From positions 434,001-498,000 of the forward strand of contig NC_026482.1 of assembly GCF_000328475.2 (NCBI RefSeq): 64,000 nucleotides of DNA, given 5' to 3'. This stretch comes from Mycosarcoma maydis (lineage: Eukaryota > Basidiomycota > Ustilaginomycetes > Ustilaginales). Positions 10,052-18,772 of this stretch are shown here, piece by piece. The notes under the pieces were generated by a model, which had not been told where the DNA came from, ran no database searches, and saw only the letters and a program-made list of their open reading frames with translations. Numbering within the stretch: the stretch's first letter is position 1; each line of letters begins with the position of its first letter. The translations under genes were made by a program, and so were the position numbers.

Positions 10052-10709
10052 GGTGCTGTCTCTCTTCAAGCCGTCAATCGGCTGCTATCAGCAAAAGTGG
10101 GTTGGCCAAAACGCTCCAAGTTCTGCGATAGGCAGAGATGGTGTTGTTGACGCAAAGAAATCACCAGCGGATGACGGTGGTCGTCAAGAAAGGCGTGGCC
10201 CAGCGAGATGCCGTTTTGCGCAACAAAGTCGTGAGTGCACAGAATTGCAATACCAGTTACTGCTACGTTATATATCACGTATGTTCTATGCCTTTCAAAC
10301 ATCAAAAGTTTACGAACCCGCTGCAGACGAACCATAAATCCGTGAATCGTGAATCGCAACGAGAATACACACCTTCACGCTTGTGTGTCGCGCTCCAACT
10401 TATTCTGATTAAAATATAATATAAGCGCCGCCAATCGTGAAGCGTGAAGCGTGAAGCTTGAAGCGCGAATGGAGCTCCGGAACTGGGTCCGTTTCAGGGT
10501 CCCTCGCTCTGTCAAGCATCATGACACTTAATCAAAACACGCACGTTGGGTAAAACCCGCGACCAGACAACAAACACGAACACACTGTGGCTGTGACACA
10601 AGAGCACTCAGGCATTTTGTTTGGCATGATGATTTGCTGCAGGGACGTCGCCAAGTCATGGCTATGATTAGTCCAATGTTGGTTGCAGATGCAACATGCT
10701 GGGACGAAC
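10052..10709. other. Intergenic region with a five-unit heptamer array
   Basis: The gap lies between the DUF2985 start and the 3' end of the twinfilin gene. At 10434-10468 five units run in tandem (ATCGTGA, AGCGTGA twice, AGCTTGA, AGCGCGA). Copies also occur at about 10338-10352, and an AGTCGTGAGT decamer lies at about 10227. No gene is supported here. Confidence 0.55.
10434..10468. repeat. Heptamer array, five units
   Basis: Five contiguous 7-bp units (ATCGTGA, AGCGTGA, AGCGTGA, AGCTTGA, AGCGCGA) belong to the same family as the arrays elsewhere. Here they carry an AG in place of the usual AT at the unit start. Confidence 0.9.
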
Positions 10710-12596
10710 CTAGTTTCGACTAGAAGCACCAGCCTTTCTAGGCCTTGAAAATCCTGCTTCCAACTTGGTGATAGTCTGAGGCGCTTCACTATCAATCCCG
10801 GTCCCCGCAAACTTGTGCTTCTCTTGTGCAAGTACTTGCTCGATCTCATTTGAGACATGTGAGTGCGTCAGATCGTTTTTGTCCGACGCCTCGAGTTTTT
10901 TTACCACACGCATACCCGAAAAGCCCTTGACATGGTTGAGGATGATCAGCACATTGCTCGAATAGATCATCCGCGCCTTGACACCGCTAGAGGCGGGACA
11001 GCAATATAGCATCGCCACTACGCTCTCGCTCGACGCTCGCAGCGATACATTGTCCAGCCTGTAGAATGCGATTCGGGGGTCGTGGTCGCTCAGCGCTGAA
11101 GGCAGATCTGCAGGTGGAACAAAGCGAGGTGGCGATTCGAGCTCGACCGTCTCGCTACGAAGGTCGATCGCCAGAACCACCAGGTTCCACTCAGAGGTTC
11201 CGGACGCCGTAGATGCAAGCCCCTGGATCGCCTCTTGGACTCCATCACCCCATTTGAATCCGACGGCGGGTCCACCGGCACCGCTACCTATGCCATTGCT
11301 GCTAGCTGCCCCAGCGCGTTCGGTCGCCTGCAACCTTCGCAGTTCGGCGAGCTCTTGCTCGCGTTGTGTAAGCCCGGTTGTGGACGCACCAGTTCCAGAT
11401 CCGACCGAGATCGAGCTGCTTTGTTGCGCAAACGCTGCATCCTTCAAGCTGGCCTGACCGAGCGAAGTTGGCAGCGTTGGCTGTGAGAGAGGTGCCAATG
11501 TCTCAGCTGAGGGCGTAGGAGGTTCCTGCGGCGCTTTGGTCTCGGAAAACTCTTGCTCGGCTGCGGTCACTCTGGACTCTGGTTCATTCTTGTCGATGGC
11601 TGTACTGACGTTGACTGCTGCCTGGAGTGTCGAGTCGGACGGTACCGTGGGCTGTGACAGGCTATCGGTGTTTCCGGCGACTGCACGTGGTGTCGTTGGC
11701 TCCTCGGGCGCTTCCAGTTCAGAAGCAAACTGCTTGGCATTGACGTCCTTCTCCGCTGACAAAGTAGCAGAAGCATCTTCTTCGCCTCTATCTTCAGAAG
11801 TAGGCGGCGAAGGGCTTTTGAAAGCCGAAGTGAACTCGTGCGAATTGTACCTCTTTGGGGTAGGAGCCGAGGTAATTGAAGGTTGCTCTGCTTCAGGAAC
11901 AGGTCGAGGACGTTCGGCCGCTCGAGTCGTATCTTGCAATGAGCCAATCTTGCTGACACCAGTCACACCCGAAGTGGCTTCAAGATTGGAGGCTTCCGTC
12001 GAGCCTGATGCCGCACTTGTTAACACAGTGGTCGATGACTCTTGCGCCGATCTGAGGTTGTTTGCCTTGCTGGCCGAGCCGAAATTCCTTCGTGCGCCTC
12101 CCGAACCCGTGCCTGCTGCTTCCGACGCAGCGAGACCTGCCGTCTTGAGCTGGGGATTCTGATAGTCGTGCTTGCGGCTGTTGCGCAACTTGGTAGGCCA
12201 CAGAAAGTCTTTGGGTGTAGCACCAAAGATGGTCTCCAGAAAATTTCGTTCAGTGAGACCCGCCATGAGCGAGGAGCGCGTGATGGCGTACTGCATCTTT
12301 TCCTTGATTTTGGCACCGTCTGGCTGGTACGAGCAGCAGAGCCACTCCCACTCGCCTGACGCGGACTGGCTGTCGAGACGATACAGAGCGTATCCACTGC
12401 GTTGCGGATCGTTGGCAAAGAGCTTGGACAGCACCGGTACAAAGTCTTGCTTGTCGCTCGCATCTGCGTCTGAAGGCGGTGCTGATTCGACGAGTTTGAG
12501 AAGTCCGCCATCGTTTTGCACGAGAATGGCGCGCACCGACTCATCGGCCTGCTTGAATGCTTGGGCCAGATCGTCGGCGATCGGGATGTTCGACAT
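10710..12596 (-). CDS. twf1: Twinfilin-like actin-binding protein with long linker
   Basis: The ATG at 12596 (MSNIPIADDL) starts a 628-residue protein; the in-frame GTG at 12695 is rejected. The N-terminal 140 residues form an ADF/cofilin-homology domain, with GYALYRLD, EWEWLCCSYQPDGAKIKEKMQYAITRS cut by normal spacing, and the LTERNFLE segment. A second ADF-H domain occupies roughly residues 430-590 (WNLVVLAIDL, RIAFYRLDN, SGVKARMIYSSN). The C-terminal tail (FSRPRKAG) resembles the capping-protein-binding tail of twinfilins. The family binds actin monomers and caps filament ends at cortical actin patches. The Ser/Thr/Pro/Glu-rich linker of nearly 290 residues is far longer than in yeast or animal twinfilins. 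Confidence 0.85.
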   Translation of the reverse strand: MSNIPIADDLAQAFKQADESVRAILVQNDGGLLKLVESAPPSDADASDKQDFVPVLSKLFANDPQRSGYALYRLDSQSASGEWEWLCCSYQPDGAKIKEKMQYAITRSSLMAGLTERNFLETIFGATPKDFLWPTKLRNSRKHDYQNPQLKTAGLAASEAAGTGSGGARRNFGSASKANNLRSAQESSTTVLTSAASGSTEASNLEATSGVTGVSKIGSLQDTTRAAERPRPVPEAEQPSITSAPTPKRYNSHEFTSAFKSPSPPTSEDRGEEDASATLSAEKDVNAKQFASELEAPEEPTTPRAVAGNTDSLSQPTVPSDSTLQAAVNVSTAIDKNEPESRVTAAEQEFSETKAPQEPPTPSAETLAPLSQPTLPTSLGQASLKDAAFAQQSSSISVGSGTGASTTGLTQREQELAELRRLQATERAGAASSNGIGSGAGGPAVGFKWGDGVQEAIQGLASTASGTSEWNLVVLAIDLRSETVELESPPRFVPPADLPSALSDHDPRIAFYRLDNVSLRASSESVVAMLYCCPASSGVKARMIYSSNVLIILNHVKGFSGMRVVKKLEASDKNDLTHSHVSNEIEQVLAQEKHKFAGTGIDSEAPQTITKLEAGFSRPRKAGASSRN

Positions 12597-13258
12597 GTTG
12601 TGAGGACGAAAGAGAGGTAGACGAATATGACCTATAGTGATGGGGATGGTCGTGCTCTTACGAAAGCTCGTGCTAAGTGTCGAACGAACAAGCACGAGGT
12701 TGTGTCATTCAACAGATCGATGCGCTCACGCTGTTTGTTTCCGCTTTGGTTCTTCTCGCTTGACTAGCGCCGCAAACGCAGTCACAGTGCTGGTCTCGAC
12801 TTATTTAGACATGGCTCAGCACCGTGGCAGCAGACCGCTGCTTGCAGTTGTCGCGTATCTCCTGGAATCACCGCTGCTGTCAGTGTGGAGTAGAGCTGGA
12901 CCGTGCAGCTGTTGGTTGGCAGGCGTGGAGCACAGAACACGGACACGAGAACACGGAACGAATTTTCAATTTGTTGGTTGAGCCGCTCTTACACCTTTGA
13001 GATTTCGATGTGCGATACGCTACTCGGCAACCGGTCGAGACAGGCTGGCGGGACACGCGCGAGACCGGCTTCTGCTTTGAAATGCTACCGGAATGTAGTG
13101 AGTTCCGAGCCTAGTTCCCAACTTTCTGCGAGGCTTTCAGTCAACGTAGCGCTTGACTATATTTGACATGGGCATCTTCGTGCTTCTTGCTCGTTGCCGT
13201 GCTCCACTCTGATCAACTCCTTCACCATCCCGCTTCTGAACGAGTCTACATCAACACA
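12597..13258. promoter_or_regulatory. Divergent promoter region between twinfilin and the dehydrogenase
   Basis: This 662-bp interval separates two divergent start codons and must contain both promoters. I see no clear TATA box close to either start and almost none of the heptamer repeat. Open frames entering it belong to the upstream non-ATG extensions of its neighbours. Confidence 0.5.
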
Positions 13259-14223
13259 ATGCCCAAGGACGCAGCTCCCGAAGTGATGCCTGAGCTTGGT
13301 GCTCAGCGCCTCTTCTCGCTTGATGGAAAGATCGCCCTTGTCACCGGTGGTGGCACGGGTATTGGCAAGATGATCGCCGCCACCTATATCCGCAACGGTG
13401 CCAAGGTCTACATTGCCAGTCGCAAGCTCTCTGATCTGCAGAACGTGGCCAAGCAGCTCAGTAAGCTCGCTCCCAGCGATCCCGAGGGTAAAAAAGGTCT
13501 CTGTGTAGCGCTTCAGGCCGATGTGGGCAGCAAGGCAGGTTGTGATGCGCTCGCTGACCAGGTCAAAAAGGCCGAGTCCAGACTCGACATCCTGGTCAAC
13601 AACTCGGGTCTCACTTGGGGCGCACCCATGGACAATTTCCCAGAGGACAAGGGTTGGAATAAGGTATTCGACCTCAACGTCAAGAGTCAGTTCTACCTCA
13701 CAGTGGCGCTGCTGCCGTTGCTCGAAAAGGGCAAGAGCAATACCGAGCATGCCACCGTGCTCAACATTGCCTCTACCGCTGCTATCGTTCCTCTCGCCGA
13801 AGCTGGTCTGTCTGCCCCCGGGCACGGTACCTACTCCTGTAAGTTATTGTGCTTGCCATTCAGCGTTAGACCAGACGAGAGACTCATGAACTAACCTAGA
13901 ATTCGACCATTGTTCCGTACACAGACCAACCGTCAAAGGCCGCATCGCTGCACCTTACCAAAGTGCTCGCCAACTCGCTCGCTGACAAATTCATCATGGT
14001 CAACGCCATCTGCCCCGGCGTCTTCCCTTCGCGCATGACTGCATACGGTCTCGAGGAGAACCGCGACCTGCTCGAAGGTGTCCAACCCACCGGCCGTATT
14101 GGTACGCCCGAGGACATTGGTGGTGTCGCCATGTTCTTCGCTTCTCGTGCAGGTGCTCACTGCACCGGTACCGGCATCGTTGTCGATGGTGGCCAGAGCA
14201 TCCAGTTCCAGCCTCGTCTGTAA
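13259..14223 (+). CDS. Short-chain dehydrogenase/reductase (SDR), two exons
   Basis: The exons are 13259-13838 and 13925-14223, giving 292 residues. The 86-bp intron has a GTAAGT donor, a CTAAC branch-site match near 13890 and a CACAG acceptor. The protein has the classical SDR cofactor motif TGGGTGIGK, the NNSG motif, the catalytic Ser in NIASTA and the YQPSK active-site pair. The Tyr codon is split by the intron, so only the spliced message encodes the active site. The sequence resembles RhlG-type 3-oxoacyl reductases of fungi. The substrate is not determinable, although the NADP(H)-type pocket followed by SRK is suggestive. The C-terminus reads PRL, at best a weak peroxisomal signal. Confidence 0.92.
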
Positions 14224-14394
14224 AGATGCCTAGCCGTGAAATCAGAGTCGCTGACCAACAGTTAAGCTCTTTCGTTGAGATTCGGCGTGTGCTGTTCGAT
14301 GCGTTACTTGTGCCGACAGACATGAGAGCAACCCAATGATTCGATCGAAATGGAAAAAGTACAAATACAATCCTGAGCGAATCCGAGCTCTGAG

Positions 14395-14920
14395 CTATTC
14401 CTGAACATAACGTCGGCGCATCGTCCTATATTTTTTGAGCGAGTACAGAGTTTCTGTCTCTGTTGTATGAAGCGCGGTGTAGTTATCAGATGAAATGCGT
14501 CAGTAGTCAACAACAGTCTCGGCCATTCAGGGAGAGATTCGAATCTTACCTTTCTTGACAAACTCTGCCAGGTCGAGTTTAGCCTTGATCTCCTTGTCGT
14601 CGGTCAGATGCGCATTTCTTTCAAACATGCTGCGTAGTTTCCCCAAGAAATTGTACTTGGGATCTGGATAGTCTCTTCCTAGACGGTGGAGCTGTAACAG
14701 CACCAGCAGCATGAGTTTGCAACGTGTCATTGTCCATCAGCTGAAAAGCACCTTCTTGACATCAATGCCTTTCGAACTCGACTCCCAGGGGGGTTTTTGC
14801 TTCAATATCGCAAAAAGCACAGAGGTTTTGGCGTAGTGTGCCGGAGCTAGACATGTATCTACTCACTTCTTTGTACAAGCCGATCGCTCTTGCCCGCATC
14901 GGATGCCCGAGTGGCGGCAT
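14395..14920 (-). CDS. LYR-motif protein, ETFRF1/LYRM5-like, three exons
   Basis: Splicing exons 14920-14867, 14691-14550 and 14459-14395 (minus strand) yields an 86-residue protein. The junctions are GTGAGT/TTACAG and GTAAGA/CAACAG, and all phases agree. Exon 1 ends in the LYR-type motif GLYKE, exon 2 continues HRLGRDYPDPKYNF, and exon 3 ends in LYSLKKYRTMRRRY. This is the layout and length of LYRM5 (ETFRF1), a mitochondrial matrix protein that strips FAD from electron-transfer flavoprotein in animals. No single open frame shows it, because each exon is very short. The stop is TAG at 14395-14397. It is divergent from the UXT-like gene. The family call is firm; the ETF role in fungi is inferred. 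Confidence 0.85.
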
Positions 14921-15297
14921 GACGTTGAGCTTAGTGCTGTTACGGAGCAGACGAAAGACGTTTTGCTTCAAACGGGTGAGCTGGGATTGCCTTTGTGTGC
15001 TTGAGGGAAACAAAAGATAGTTCTGTTCAAGAAGTGTTGGTGTAGTGAGAAGCGAAGGATCTTGTATGTAGAAAGCGAGGTTTAGCTTACAAGATCAGCA
15101 GTCGGTGAGTATCTCGCATCTGATTTCAATTTGCTCGAGGGTGACAGAATCGAGAATCTCAAAAAGCTGTCAAAAATCAAGGCTACCAAATCTCCTCTTT
15201 CACACACCACTCTTCTTGTCGTCATCACGCCTGCATTTGTGATCGCCCTTGCTCCGCATCGCATCGAACAGCGTCACGCTAAAGCTTCGTAATCTCG
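14921..15297. promoter_or_regulatory. Divergent promoter region, LYR protein and UXT-like protein
   Basis: A 377-bp interval lies between the two divergent ATG codons (14920 and 15298). It carries no heptamer repeats and no convincing TATA box. It is probably a shared promoter for two small housekeeping genes. Confidence 0.5.
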
Positions 15298-16136
15298 ATG
15301 GATCGCTTCCGGCAAGACTCTGAAATCGATGAGGCTACCAAAGCCGAAACCGCAGATGCACTCACCAAGTCGCGTCAATTTCTCACTTCTCGTCTATTGC
15401 CGGACCTCGACAGAGCGAACCAAGTCCACCAAAGCCTCATCGCCCAAATTGAGGGCTACAAGAAGCTGCGAGAGACGCTCAGATCGCTGGACGTCGATGA
15501 AAACCGTGTGAAAGACTCAAATGTAGCGGACAAGGACGCCACACTGCTAGCAGACATTGGTGGAGGTGTGGCTGCCCAGACTCGACTGTAAGTCACATTC
15601 GGGAACTTGCTACAAGAATCGACGAGCCTCTGAGGGGCTGTAACAAGCCTTGAAGTAGCTATCCGTAAGGGTTTCAGGTATAGGAGCTGACTCAATCGCC
15701 CTCTCTTGATCGTACTGGGCAAAAGTCTAGAAGGGGAGAATCCGATCGTCTCACTTGGGCTCGCCAACTTTTACGCACAACTCACCAACAGAGAAGCAAG
15801 AGCTTTCATCACAAAGAAGCTGAGCTTGCTCGAAATGTGAGTACCTTGTGCTGCTGTACCTTTTTCTTTCCCTCTTATGATTTCCTCAATCGTTCAAACG
15901 CGGCTAACTCGGATGTGTTGGATCCCGAACAGCAAACGCGACCGAGCGATAGACAAGCTCGCCCAGATCGAGGCCCACATTCATCTCGTAAGTTCTTCGC
16001 CGTTCGAGCTTGACAAAGAAACGAATAGATCCAGGGCTGACTTTGAAGCTCGAATAATATCAAACTACAGACTTCCACATCAATAACGCAGCTTGATAAT
16101 CTGCATCGCGGTGGCTCCATCATCGACGACGTATGA
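15298..16136 (+). CDS. UXT-like prefoldin-alpha family protein, four exons
   Basis: The proposed exons are 15298-15587, 15726-15836, 15933-15987 and 16071-16136, encoding 173 residues. Donors are GTAAGT, GTGAGT and GTAAGT; the last two acceptors are ACAG-type. The first acceptor (AAAAG at 15725) is weak and was chosen because it alone keeps the frame. The protein has the prefoldin-alpha plan of two helices flanking beta hairpins. ADIGGGVAAQTR and VSLGLANFYAQLTNREA correspond to the UXT segments ending in the GYGFFLELTLAEA region, and a second helix (FITKKLSLLEIKRDRAIDKL) ends in AHIHL. UXT-type proteins belong to the R2TP/prefoldin-like chaperone complex and act in transcription. Exon boundaries other than the first acceptor are well supported. 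Confidence 0.8.
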
Positions 16137-16880
16137 TGTGGCGGGCTTAGCGCCGTTTGACTCACTCGTGTCATTGCTCTACTTCGAGAACGCCCATTAC
16201 AGGGTTCTGGTATGGACAAAACATGGAAACTTATCCGCATCTCGGGAGAAACCCATGAGGAATGCGTAGGAATCTTCTTAACTTGCACGCACCGAGTCAA
16301 CCTCCTGTTTACGAGTCGCGACGCTTATCAAAGACTATCGCACTGAAGACAGCGGAGCCCTCATCTGCTCACACTTCCAGCTTGTAGATGGAGGCTTTCC
16401 AAGCTTGGGCAGATTCACCGGATCGACCAGGGAGCAGCTCCGACAATGGTCTGAGCACACAGGAGAGCGGCAAAGTGGGCAAGCATCGCAAAGTGGGTAA
16501 AACAAGTCAAACGTGAGAGAGCACAGTTTTCAGCATTGTGGAGGGACCAGCGGGCCGCTTGCATGTCGAGCTTCATTCGTGATTTCATAGGACTCACGTT
16601 TTTTTTAATCGTACGTGCGAATGGCGACCTTAGCAAGCTCGATGCTCCTGTCGACTGCTTATGGACTGTGGCTGTTCAAAGTCGACAACGCAGATGAAGC
16701 CGTCCGGTGGGTTCAAACGGGATCAAATTGAAGGTTGCCTGAACAGCTTAGCCAGAGACAAGCTGACCTTGTACCTCAACGGTCGCTCTGTTTACGGTTT
16801 GACAACTACCATCACTCCCGATCCCTTTCTTCTCCTTCTGCTTATATACACACCGTCTTTCTCACTGCTGCAGCTGGGAT
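16137..16880. other. Intergenic region ending in a TATA-type promoter
   Basis: The gap contains no supported gene. A TATATA element at 16843-16848 lies just upstream of the ATG at 16881, after a CT-rich tract, and probably drives the secreted-protein gene. One loose ATTCGTGATT heptamer copy occurs near 16575. Confidence 0.5.
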
Positions 16881-17650
16881 ATGATGTTGCCCTTCCAATC
16901 GTACATTCTTTTCTCATTGCTAGCAACAATATTCTGGACCATCGGCTGCGATGCATTGCAGCAAAAGCGACCCATCGCTTTCGGCAGTAGCGTCGAGAAA
17001 CGAAACCTCGGAGGAAAGTTGAAAGACTGGTATCTGGCAGGTGTCACCAAGAACTACATGTGTACCGACACGGGTCGTTTGGTGCCCGTCGATCCGCAGA
17101 CAGGTCATATGCTGTTGAAAGGGTTGCGAAAGCGAGACAGCTGGTTCGACGATTTGGTCGGTCATTCGCACGACACTGAGCAGGGGCTCTGCCGTAATCG
17201 TAAGTGTTGCCTGATTGTCTCGATCAAATACTTGTATTCGAAAACCGAGACGTTTTGCTTTTGCCAGAGTAGTTGCTGACTGTTGGTTTGATTGGTCGAG
17301 CATTGTTCGCAGCTACATGGGTTTTGCCTCCCGGTTGGACGCAACCGATCCCGGTGACGCAGTTCAACGCTCAGTACCCGTGGGTGACGGTCGATGATCG
17401 TGGACAGATTCGGTTCCGCGAGGAGTATAGTAACTGGTTGAAGCAGCGGGCTGGCTCTGGAGTCGGATCGCAGACGATGGGCCAACCAGCTAGTGGCACG
17501 AGTGGTGCTCCTGCAGCGGTACCGGATGGAGGCGTCGGCTACGTTCCACCGTCAGCATTGAACGTGGCTGCCGGCACGGGTACCAGTTCTGGGCTGGGGC
17601 AAAACGATTTCGGTAACGGTATTTCGGCTGGCAATGTTGCACACGTCTGA
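16881..17650 (+). CDS. Secreted protein of unknown function, two exons
   Basis: Exons 16881-17199 and 17313-17650 give 218 residues; the 113-bp intron has a GTAAGT donor, a CTGAC branch-site match and a CGCAG acceptor. The first 25 residues form a signal peptide with a hydrophobic core (YILFSLLATIFWTIGCDA). Dibasic sites (KRP, KRN, RKRD) follow and may be cut in the secretory pathway. The middle holds a conserved-looking GRLVPVDPQTGHMLLKG segment and a PTWVLPPGWTQP segment interrupted by the intron. The last 70 residues are Gly/Ser/Ala-rich and probably disordered. I recognise no family. A secreted or wall-associated location is likely. Confidence 0.75.
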
Positions 17651-17778
17651 ATTACTTGATCTCCTGGCTTCGGTGCGAACATGTACCACCTCGTTATCCT
17701 TTCTGATAACGTTGCTGTTGCTTTGCAATTCAGTTCTGTTCGGTCTACTTTAACATTGTTACGCTTGCAGAACGTGTA

Positions 17779-18285
17779 TCACTTGCCTGCCGCCTTGATC
17801 GCGATTGGGTTGGCGTGCACCGTAACGCCCGTCATCCTGATCTCGCTGGTTGGTCTGTTCTTCGCATCGACAGGTATGGCCTCCATAGCATCCAGTGTCC
17901 CTCCATCTTCGGCGCCATCGATGACCTTGCCTATGATTGTGTACTTGCCGTCTAGATGTGGCTGCTTAGCATACGTAATGAAGAATTGTGACTTGTTGGT
18001 ATCTGGTCCGGCGTTGGCACACGCAACGATTCCGCGACGATCAAACTTGAGAGATGAGCGAATCTCGTCGGCGAAAGGTTTGCCCCAGATAGATTGACCT
18101 CCTTTGCCTGTGCCTGTGGGATCACCCGTCTGGATCATGAACGATTTGATGTTGCGATGCCATTTGACGTCGTTGTACGTGCCAGCTGCGCAGTGGCCAA
18201 GAAAGTTCTCTGCGGCACGTGGAGTAGCGTCGCAGAACACTTCAACTTTGATATCACCGACGTTGGTGTGCAAGGTGACTGACAT
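17779..18285 (-). CDS. cyp10: PPIL3-type cyclophilin (peptidyl-prolyl isomerase)
   Basis: The ATG at 18285 starts a 168-residue single-domain cyclophilin with no signal peptide; the frame remains open upstream to 18516 without a better start. Motifs typical of PPIL3 proteins are clear: WHRNIKSFMIQTGDPTGTGK, the NKSQFFITYAKQPHLD loop and the KVIDG segment. The Arg and Phe-x-x-x-Gln active-site residues are present. His replaces the Trp that in cyclophilin A contacts cyclosporin, as is usual in PPIL3. The family is associated with the spliceosome in animals. It converges with the secreted-protein gene 128 bp away and diverges from the Hua1-like gene. Confidence 0.93.
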   Translation of the reverse strand: MSVTLHTNVGDIKVEVFCDATPRAAENFLGHCAAGTYNDVKWHRNIKSFMIQTGDPTGTGKGGQSIWGKPFADEIRSSLKFDRRGIVACANAGPDTNKSQFFITYAKQPHLDGKYTIIGKVIDGAEDGGTLDAMEAIPVDAKNRPTSEIRMTGVTVHANPIAIKAAGK

Positions 18286-18772
18286 TTTCCGTTTGACGAC
18301 CCCAGGTCGAGGTGGACTAGGAGGAGAAACGACATGCAACAAGTCGTGAGTGCTTTCTGGAAATGTTTTTGGGTTTGATTTCCGACTTGCGCACTCTGAG
18401 ACTTGTGCGAATTCTCCACTTGCCGTAAGAAGCAGCAGCAGAGCACAGAACAAGCACCAATCGTGAATCACAGAATAGGCGAACACGGAATCAAACTTGC
18501 CGATAACACACACCACTCATGAGCTGTGGCCAGACAGTCGCAGTTGCATGACAGTAACAGACACGAGAGTGGTGAGTGTCAATCACAAGTCACAGAATCG
18601 TGAATAATCGTGAATCGTGAATGCTCCGCGCGTTTCGGCGAGCTACATGTACGATCACGGATGTGCATCTCGTTCTGTTTGTGTGTGTATGTCCATCATC
18701 TTTTTATATCCTTCTGCTCTGCAGACAACAGTGACGGGTACAGTTGCAGAGCGCTCCCGCTAAGTTTGTGCC
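18286..18772. promoter_or_regulatory. Divergent promoter, cyclophilin and Hua1-like gene
   Basis: This 487-bp interval contains an AGTCGTGAGT decamer (about 18341) and heptamer copies at about 18455-18468 and 18596-18622. A TATATCC element near 18704 lies about 70 bp upstream of the Hua1-like ATG. Confidence 0.5.

Noticed and set aside
11536..12162. Plus-strand 208-codon frame
   Set aside because: It is antisense to the Ser/Thr-rich linker of the twinfilin gene; codon bias alone produces such mirror frames.
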